From: an uncultured Clostridia bacterium
GTDB taxonomy: Bacteria > Bacillota > Clostridia > Christensenellales > Borkfalkiaceae
Assembly (NCBI GenBank): GCA_946540675.1
Contig: CAMNIW010000066.1
Coordinates: 1 to 7,389, forward strand
Direction of reading: 5' to 3'
Length of the DNA: 7,389 bases
Numbering within the stretch: position 1 is the stretch's first letter; the number at the start of each line of letters is the position of its first letter. Positions 1 through 5,500 of the stretch are shown piece after piece. Both the position numbers and the translations under genes were made by a program. The notes beneath the pieces were generated by a model that saw nothing but the letters and a program-made list of their open reading frames with translations, was not told the DNA's origin and made no database searches.

Positions 1-903
1 AAACGCGGGATCGGTTTTGAGTATTTTTCCCTGCGCGTCAGTCACTATCCTGTACTTGTGCGCGTATCCCTTGGCTCTTCCGCCCGTAAGATATGCCCCC
101 ACTACGACGAGAACGACGGTCAGTATGCCGAGAGCGGCGAAGGTCAAAACGGTCTGAAGACGAAGCGAATCGAGTTCCGCCTGCATTGCGGAGAAGTCCG
201 CGTACGCCCCTACGTAAAACTTTATGTCGTCGAGTTTGATAAGCGAAACGGCGTAAGTCGTATCGCCGACTTTCATCGTCTGAGTGCTCGCGCCGCTGTC
301 GGGGAATTTCGGACGGTAACTCATTATATCTTGCAGCGTTGAAACGTTTTCCCCTTCCGATTCCCTTAAATATACCGTTCTCCTGCTGTCCGAGAACACC
401 GCGAGACCCTTGAAGCCGCCGTAAGATATGTCTTCGGTCACGGCGTTCATATCTTTGAAAGAAAGGGTGACCGTCTCGTCGGGGTTTGTCGTGCCGTAAA
501 TGGCGAAAACGCGTTTTTCGGAAGAGATGAATTCGTCCGTCGTCGCCGTATCGCACGCCTCCGCGAGCGTATATACGTTGAATTTATCCGCTTTAAGCCT
601 TTTTGCGACGTTGGCGGCGACCGAATAGGTCTTGCCGTTTATTTCGAGCGATTCTCCCGTCAGAGTGGCCGTATAGTCGGGCGCGGCGGATTCGTTGCCG
701 TTTACCGCGTCTATAAAGTTTTTCGAAAGTCTTGTCACGTCTTCGTTGTATCCCGCCATAAGCCCGTTGAACGCCACTGCGGAAGTGCGCTGATACAGCG
801 TTATGGAAACGACGAGTTCCATAGCGAGAAGAACCAGCGCTATTATCGCGACTTTTACGACTTTCATTAAATTGAACTTAAAAGAATTGAACTGTTTACT
901 CAT
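1..903 (-). CDS. Membrane-bound signalling sensor (Cache-like ectodomain, start of PAS-like domain), C-terminus outside window
   Basis: The frame is open from an ATG at 903-901 to the window edge (301 residues, no stop), so the output domain is not visible. Seen directly: a short basic N-terminus, a hydrophobic segment at about residues 14-37, some 210 mostly polar residues, a second hydrophobic segment at about 251-272, then a basic GGRAKGYAHKYR stretch. This is the layout of an extracytoplasmic sensor domain held between two membrane helices. The end of the outer domain (TTYAVSLIKLDDIKFYVGAY) followed by a helix into the membrane resembles Cache-type ligand-binding domains. After the membrane, IVTDAQGKILKTDPAF looks like the start of a PAS domain. 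In family terms the missing part is most likely a GGDEF, EAL, histidine kinase or chemoreceptor module; the adjacent cyclase gene favours c-di-GMP turnover, but this is inference. No clear Shine-Dalgarno precedes the ATG; Met13 (ATG at 867-865) is an alternative start but also lacks one. The gene lies 66 bp downstream of the cyclase gene, same strand and same frame. Confidence 0.8.
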   Translation of the reverse strand, partial: MSKQFNSFKFNLMKVVKVAIIALVLLAMELVVSITLYQRTSAVAFNGLMAGYNEDVTRLSKNFIDAVNGNESAAPDYTATLTGESLEINGKTYSVAANVAKRLKADKFNVYTLAEACDTATTDEFISSEKRVFAIYGTTNPDETVTLSFKDMNAVTEDISYGGFKGLAVFSDSRRTVYLRESEGENVSTLQDIMSYRPKFPDSGASTQTMKVGDTTYAVSLIKLDDIKFYVGAYADFSAMQAELDSLRLQTVLTFAALGILTVVLVVVGAYLTGGRAKGYAHKYRIVTDAQGKILKTDPAF

Positions 904-969
904 TTCATTTATAAGCGGTTTTACAAAAGGTAAGAGTATTTTCCCGATATGACGAGAAAATACCCCGAT

Positions 970-1905
970 TTACTTTTTCTTTTGAATTATATATTCGCCG
1001 TTGCCGGACGGGGAGTATACCGAACAGATCCCCCTGCCGAAACGCTTGCTGGCGTATAACGACTGATCCGCGAATTTGTACAGATCGTCGTAACTTCTCC
1101 CTACCGTTCTCGTGTCCGCTATACCCATCGAAACGGATATATCCACGCCGTCGAGTTCGCATATAAGCGCGCTTTGAAGTCTTTTTACCGCGGCGTCGAA
1201 CTTATCCTTGAACTCCATACAGAGCAAAAACTCGTCTCCGCCGATACGCGCCACGATGTCCGTACCGTCGGTGCGTATGTTTTCGAGAGCGATCTTTCCG
1301 ACGAGTTTAAGAACTTCGTCGCCGAAAACGTGTCCGTAGCGGTCGTTTATGCCCTTGAAGTAGTCTATATCGAAAATGCCGAGTATGACGTTTTTATTCG
1401 GGTCGGCGAGTTTTTCTTTAATTTTTTGTTTTGCGAAGTGCGTCCTGTAAAGTCCCGTCAGGCTGTCGTGGTTGGCGTGCCAGTTAAGGATTTTCATTTG
1501 TTTGATTTCGTCGTCGATGTCGACGGATTTTCCTATTACGCCGGTCATTTTGCCGTTATTGAACACCGCGACTATAAAAATTTTATAGGTGCGCGGCTCG
1601 CCCGAAAGTCTGAGTTCGCAGTTCTGAATATAGACGGGCTCTTTCTCGGTAAGTTTTTTTATGTTGACGATAAACTCTTCGAGTACGGGCTTGTCTATAA
1701 GTTTGAGCAGTCTCCCGTCGCTTGCGAGATTCTCGATCTTTTCGTTCATATTGAAGACTTTGTTTTTAAGCCCGAATACGAACAGTTCGCGAGAGTCGAT
1801 AGAGTAGAAGAAGACGGTTTCGTTAGCCGCGTTCATCAATTTTGTAATATCGACGTCCCAGTTTTCCGGCAGTTTGTTTTTAATTGTATTGAAGTAATCG
1901 TTCAT
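970..1905 (-). CDS. Soluble PAS-GGDEF diguanylate cyclase
   Basis: This cytoplasmic enzyme is predicted to condense two GTP into cyclic di-GMP. Numbering is from the ATG at 1905 (311 residues). Residues about 31-136 look like a PAS_3-type sensor domain, ending in the typical link GVIGKSVDIDDEIKQMKIL. The GGDEF domain spans about 144-298. It starts with HDSLTGLYRTHF (146-157) and has metal-site FDIDYFK (Asp179), guanine-contact residues Asn187 and Asp196, the signature RIGGDEF with GGDEF at 222-226, SVSMGIA, and the closing ADQSLYASKRFGR. All residues expected for catalysis are present, so it should be active. The product-inhibition site is not: the position for RxxD reads DGTD. No membrane helix or signal peptide is seen, so the input should be a soluble ligand, redox state or partner. 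A GTG at 1917 in the same frame would add four residues (M-G-C-I) and has GGTGA just upstream; I prefer the ATG but the choice is open. The gene probably forms an operon with the membrane sensor downstream. Confidence 0.93.
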   Translation of the reverse strand: MNDYFNTIKNKLPENWDVDITKLMNAANETVFFYSIDSRELFVFGLKNKVFNMNEKIENLASDGRLLKLIDKPVLEEFIVNIKKLTEKEPVYIQNCELRLSGEPRTYKIFIVAVFNNGKMTGVIGKSVDIDDEIKQMKILNWHANHDSLTGLYRTHFAKQKIKEKLADPNKNVILGIFDIDYFKGINDRYGHVFGDEVLKLVGKIALENIRTDGTDIVARIGGDEFLLCMEFKDKFDAAVKRLQSALICELDGVDISVSMGIADTRTVGRSYDDLYKFADQSLYASKRFGRGICSVYSPSGNGEYIIQKKK

Positions 1906-1971
1906 AATACAACCCACTTTTCACCGAGCGCATAAAAAATTTTTATCTTTTGCACCGGGTCATATATAATA

Positions 1972-2000
1972 TATATAACATATTATGCTATAAAAATCAA
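1972..2000 (-). promoter_or_regulatory. Candidate sigma-70-type promoter for the PAS-GGDEF gene
   Basis: Read on the minus strand, TTGATT (2000-1995) is followed after 17 bases by TATATA (1977-1972) inside a very AT-rich run (about 1962-1987). Several overlapping TATAAT-like hexamers are possible, so the exact -10 is uncertain. It would leave a leader of roughly 55-65 bases before the start codon. An AT-only palindrome, ATAAAAA-A-TTTTTAT (1932-1946), lies in that leader. Its position upstream of the only minus-strand unit starting here supports the call; the match is modest. Confidence 0.4.
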
Positions 2001-2063
2001 CAAATTTTGCGGCAAAAGTCGAAAAAACGCGGTTTTTCCCTGTTTTGCGGTTGTTATTCCGCC

Positions 2064-2204
2064 GTCATTGCGCCCATATCCGCTAAGCGGCGATGCTATT
2101 GTCATTGCTCCGATGTCCGCATTCTGTCATTGCGTCAATGTCAGTTTACCTTGTCATTGCGTCAATGTCCGCCCCCTTTTGTCATTGCGTCAACGTTCTC
2201 TTAC
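2064..2204. repeat. Degenerate tandem array of GTCATTGC units
   Basis: The octamer GTCATTGC occurs at 2064, 2101, 2126, 2153 and 2181, and again at 2206 as the left end of the neighbouring palindromic element. Spacings are 37, 25, 27, 28 and 25 bases. The units at 2126, 2153 and 2181 share the longer core GTCATTGCGTCAAYGT; the unit at 2101 keeps GATGTCCGC, matching the AATGTCCGC of the unit at 2153. The intervening 9-12 bases are pyrimidine-rich and not conserved. The first, longer unit carries the small palindrome CCGCT-A-AGCGG (2080-2090). The array contains no plausible gene. It is not CRISPR: repeats are too short and degenerate, spacers are about 10 bases, and there are no cas genes. It looks like repeated partial copies of the end of the adjacent element. 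Confidence 0.75.
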
Positions 2205-2321
2205 TGTCATTGCGAGGGGCTGAAAGCCCCGTGGCAATCTCAGCGTGCATATACTTTACGCTACCATATTTCAAGAGTTTACTAAACTCAAACTCGCTGA
2301 GATTCTTCGCTTCAAATGACA
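2205..2321. mobile_element. MITE/REP-like palindromic element (GTCATTGCGAGG...GTGGCAATCT family), 117 bp
   Basis: The element is bounded by inverted ends TGTCATT (2205-2211) and AATGACA (2315-2321). Nested inside are a GGGGCT-GAA-AGCCCC hairpin (2216-2230), a perfect 10-bp inverted repeat AATCTCAGCG (2236-2245) / CGCTGAGATT (2295-2304), and a 15-base palindrome GAGTTTA-C-TAAACTC (2275-2289) in the loop between its arms. The left end (GTCATTGCGAGG-like, then GTGGCAATCT) and right end (GAGATTCTTCGCTTC...AATGACA) match, from memory, a short dispersed repeat family seen between genes in many unrelated bacteria. The right end looks shortened, since the usual form has extra bases between CTTCGCTTC and AATGACA. 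It encodes nothing and shows no target duplication that I can see. If mobile, it would depend on a transposase supplied elsewhere. Confidence 0.65.
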
Positions 2322-2386
2322 GGAACCCCGATTATAATATATGTCGCAAATACCATAAAAACATCATACGTATATAAGAAATCAAT

Positions 2387-2413
2387 GCGGCTGCCGCATT
2401 TTGCGGCAGCCGC
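2387..2413 (-). terminator. Rho-independent-type terminator hairpin of the LRR gene
   Basis: A perfect 12-bp, GC-rich inverted repeat GCGGCTGCCGCA (2387-2398) / TGCGGCAGCCGC (2402-2413) surrounds a 3-base loop. It lies 34 bases beyond the stop codon of the LRR gene. Reading the minus strand, the stem is followed by ATTGATTTCTTATA, a weak T-rich tail. Nothing T-rich follows on the plus strand, so it should act for the LRR transcript. The stem is strong but the tail is poor, so efficiency is uncertain. Confidence 0.7.
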
Positions 2414-2447
2414 TATCGCTTGGATATTATGTTTTTCGGTCAGCATT

Positions 2448-2563
2448 TCAGCCCTGTTTTTTATAACCGAATACGAACGTCGCTTCGAATCCGTTTCCGA
2501 TACCGTCTGCCCAAGTCAAAGGCCAGGGTATCGCTATTTCGTCGGTTTCGGCATATACGGTAA
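2448..2563 (-). other. C-terminal cap of the LRR solenoid; protein ends without an anchor
   Basis: After the last LRR (ALESIYIPSTVEKLY) come TFTVYAETDEIAIPWPLTW and ATFVFGYKKQG. The pattern V-Y-A-E-x-x-x-x-x-x-P-W-x-x-x-W followed by V-F-G-Y resembles the short TIYCEA...W...VVWGY ending that caps many LRR_5 arrays. The stop follows directly. There is no LPXTG-type sorting signal, dockerin, SLH domain, choline-binding repeat or hydrophobic tail, so any cell-surface attachment would have to be N-terminal or non-covalent. Confidence 0.6.
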
Positions 2564-5500
2564 ACGTATCGTCCTGAATTGCTCCTGCCGTGTAGAGTTT
2601 TTCCACGGTCGACGGGATATATATGGATTCCAGAGCGGTTCCGTTGAACGCGTTAAGATAAACTTCGGTCACGTTTTCGGATATCGTCACTTCTTTAAGC
2701 GAAGAACAATCCTTAAAGCAGTCCTTTGATATTTTAGTCACGCCGCCGGAAAGTTGTATCCGTTCGAGTGCGGTGCAGTTTTCAAACGTGCTTTCGCTCA
2801 AAGCGCAATTATCGGGGATCGTCATTTCCTTGATCGACGAGCAACCGCTGAAAGCGGCTTTGCCCAACGTCATCAGGTCTTTGGGAAGAATTACGTCCGT
2901 AAGATTCGCGCAGTTCCGGAAAGCGCTGACGCCTATGGATACGAGTTGCGGACACAAGGTAACGGTTTTCAGCGAAGTCGCGTCCGCAAGAACAAAGTTA
3001 GGCAACGTCGATATTTCCGAAAGGTCTATGCTCTCCAATGCGCTCATACCGTTAAACGCTCCGCCGCCGAGAGAAGAAACCTTTTGCGGTATAACGAGTT
3101 CTTTCAGTTTTTCGCATCCGAAGAAGACGTTGGAAGCGCTCGTCTCGCTCGTAACGGTCGCGGACGCCGTACCTATCGTGGTAAGGGTAGACGGGAGAAC
3201 GATCTCTATAAGCGACGTACAGCCGTTGAAGGTGTTGTTATTGAGTACGAGCACGCCTTCGGGTATGGTTATCTTTTCGAGATTTTCGCACCCTTGGAAG
3301 GCTTTTTGACCTATGGTGTTGAGCGTTTCGGGAAGAATTATTTCGGCGGCCTTCGACAAGGCGAACGCTTCGGCGGGTATATCCGTTATCGACGACGGAA
3401 GGATTATCTTGCTTGCGCTTGTTCCGGCAAACGCGTTTGCCGTCAGGGTTGCGCCGCTTTCTATCGTTACTGTTCCGTCGTAAGCGGCGGGAACCGCTAT
3501 CAATTGTTTAGCGGAAGTATACAGCACGCCGTTTTCGTCGGTATAGTAGGCGGAATTTCCCGCCGGGACGACTATCTTCTCGAGTTTTTCGCAGTTATTG
3601 AACGCTTCTTTTCCGATGGTTTTTACTCCGGCTCCCAAAACGATTTCGGTAAATCCGCTGTTATTGAAAGCGTAATCTCCGATTATCGTCACGGACGCGG
3701 GGATATTTATGCTCGTAAGAGAAGTACAGCTTTGGAAGAGTTTTGATCCTATTATAGTTATTTTATTGCTTTCTATTACGACGGATTCGAGATATTCGCA
3801 ATCGGCAAAAACGGATGACGCTTGCGTCGCGGTCGTCTTTGTTCCGAGTTTGGTCACGCTCGCGGGGACGGTTATCGACGTGATGCCGCTTCCCTGGAAC
3901 GCGCTGTCGCCGATAGTCGCCAGTTTGCTCGGAAGTTTTATCTCCGAAAGCGCGGTACAACCCTTAAAGGTATTGTTAGGTATTTGTTTATAGTCGTCGG
4001 GGATGTTTACGGTCGTCAAAGACGTACAGTCGGTAAACAAGTCCGTTCCGATAGTCGACGGGACCTTTGTCGGGAAGGTAAACGACGTAATACCCGTTTT
4101 GCTGAACGCTTTATTGCCTATACCCGTGATATACGACGGAACTTCTATCGAAGAAAGTGCGGAACATCCTTCGAACGTTCCCGTGCCGATAAACGGGAAT
4201 TTACCGTTTTCGGGGAATTTTACCGAAACGAGATCTTTACAGTTCTGGAAAGTGTTTGCGGTGGTCGTAGCCGTAACGGCCGAAGCCTTTGTTCCGGCGT
4301 AGAATCTCTCTACGGTTTCGGGAATGGTAATGTCGACAAGACCGGAGTTCGCAAACGCGGACGCGCCTATCGCCTTTATTCCCGACGGTATGTCCACGTG
4401 TTTAAGCGACTGACAACCGTTGAAGGCGGAATCTCCCAACTCTTCAATATACGCGGGAATAGTTATCGAAGACAGCGACGTACATCCGTTGAAAACGGAC
4501 GTGCCGAGTTTACTGAATTTCCCGTTTTTGGGGAATACGACTTCTTCGAGATCCGCACAGTTATAGAACGCGTAACTCCTGTATTCCGAGTTTTTCCCGG
4601 ACGTATAAGTAAATCCGAGATTTTCAAGGTTGTCGGGGAGAGTTACGCTTACGAGTCCCGTTCCCGAGAAAGCGTACAGACCGATGTCGGTTACCGACTT
4701 CGGAATGCTGATTTCGGTAAGCGATTTACAGCCCTTGAACATACCGTTTCCGATAACCGTAATTCCGTCTTCTATCGTTACCTTGGCAAGATCCGCGCAA
4801 TCCGTAAACCACGCGGGCATCTTGTCGGAAGCGACTACCGCCGATACCGTGCCCAAAGTGTTGAGAGACGCGGGAAGGGTTATTTCGGTAAGTCCCGTGT
4901 TGGCAAACGCGGAATTTCCTATCGTCTTCACGGATTCGGTCAATTCGAAAGAAGCGAGATCCGTACAGTCTTTGAAGGCTTTTGCGCCTATTTCGGTCAA
5001 CGATCCTTTGACGATTATGGATTTAAGTTTAGAGCCTGAGAAGGTTTCGTCGCCGATCTTCGTTATTTTTTCCGGCAAGATAATTCTCGTGAGACCGGTA
5101 TTTTTGAACGCGCCGTCGCCTATCGTTTCGACGGTGTCAGGCAGATTTACGGACGTAAGAGCGGTGCAGTCGACAAAGGTGTTTTTGCCGATCTCCGTTA
5201 TATCCGAATCTTTCCCGAACGTTACTTCTCTGAGATTGCCGTTCTTGCTGAATACCGATTGAGCGGCCACGCCTTTTGACGTGATCAAAGCCCCTTCGAT
5301 AGTCACTTTTTCAAGATAGTTACATTGAGAGAACGCGCTGTTTTCGACCGTAACGTCTTTTCCTATAACTATTTCGGTGATACAGGAAAGCGCAAACACG
5401 CTCGAACCTATCGACTGCAACGACGACGGCAATTCTACGGTTTTAAGTTCCGTACAGTACATAAACACGTTGCTTCCCGCGAGTTTTTGGAATTGACTGT

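Larger units (their letters stand above)
2001..2386. other. Non-coding intergenic region dominated by short repeats
   Basis: No credible gene lies here on either strand. Apart from the octamer array and the palindromic element, the remaining bases are 2001-2063 (a pyrimidine-rich stretch on the plus strand with no recognised motif) and 2322-2386 (AT-rich, no recognised motif). Plus-strand open frames crossing the region (1950-2285, 2093-2377) simply translate the repeats, giving recurring LSLRQC and CHCEG-type peptides. They have no ribosome-binding site or known domain. Confidence 0.7.

Noticed and set aside
38..556. 172-codon minus-strand frame overlapping the sensor gene in another phase
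   Set aside because: Very Arg-rich, low-complexity product; the competing frame gives a coherent two-helix membrane sensor.
936..963. Terminator between the cyclase and sensor genes
   Set aside because: The 8-bp stem has only two G/C pairs, a 12-base loop and no T-tract; unlikely to stop transcription.
1174..1935. 253-codon plus-strand open frame opposite the cyclase gene
   Set aside because: The minus-strand frame has a complete PAS-GGDEF domain with all motifs; the plus-strand frame is its mirror and shows no domain.
1932..1946. Operator site in the cyclase leader (ATAAAAA-A-TTTTTAT)
   Set aside because: A pure A/T palindrome in an AT-rich leader is easily produced by chance, and no regulator gene is nearby.
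2064..2213. CRISPR array
   Set aside because: Repeats are 8-16 bp and degenerate, spacers are about 9-12 bp, and there is no leader or cas gene.
1950..2377. Small plus-strand proteins across the repeat region
   Set aside because: They only translate the GTCATTGC repeats and the palindromic element; no ribosome-binding site or conserved domain.
3822..5039. 405-codon open frame on the plus strand inside the LRR gene (similarly 2754-3746, 330 codons)
   Set aside because: Antisense shadow. The LRR gene seldom uses codons whose complement is a stop, and the repeats copy the same pattern. The products are Arg/Tyr-rich, with no domain and no ribosome-binding site.
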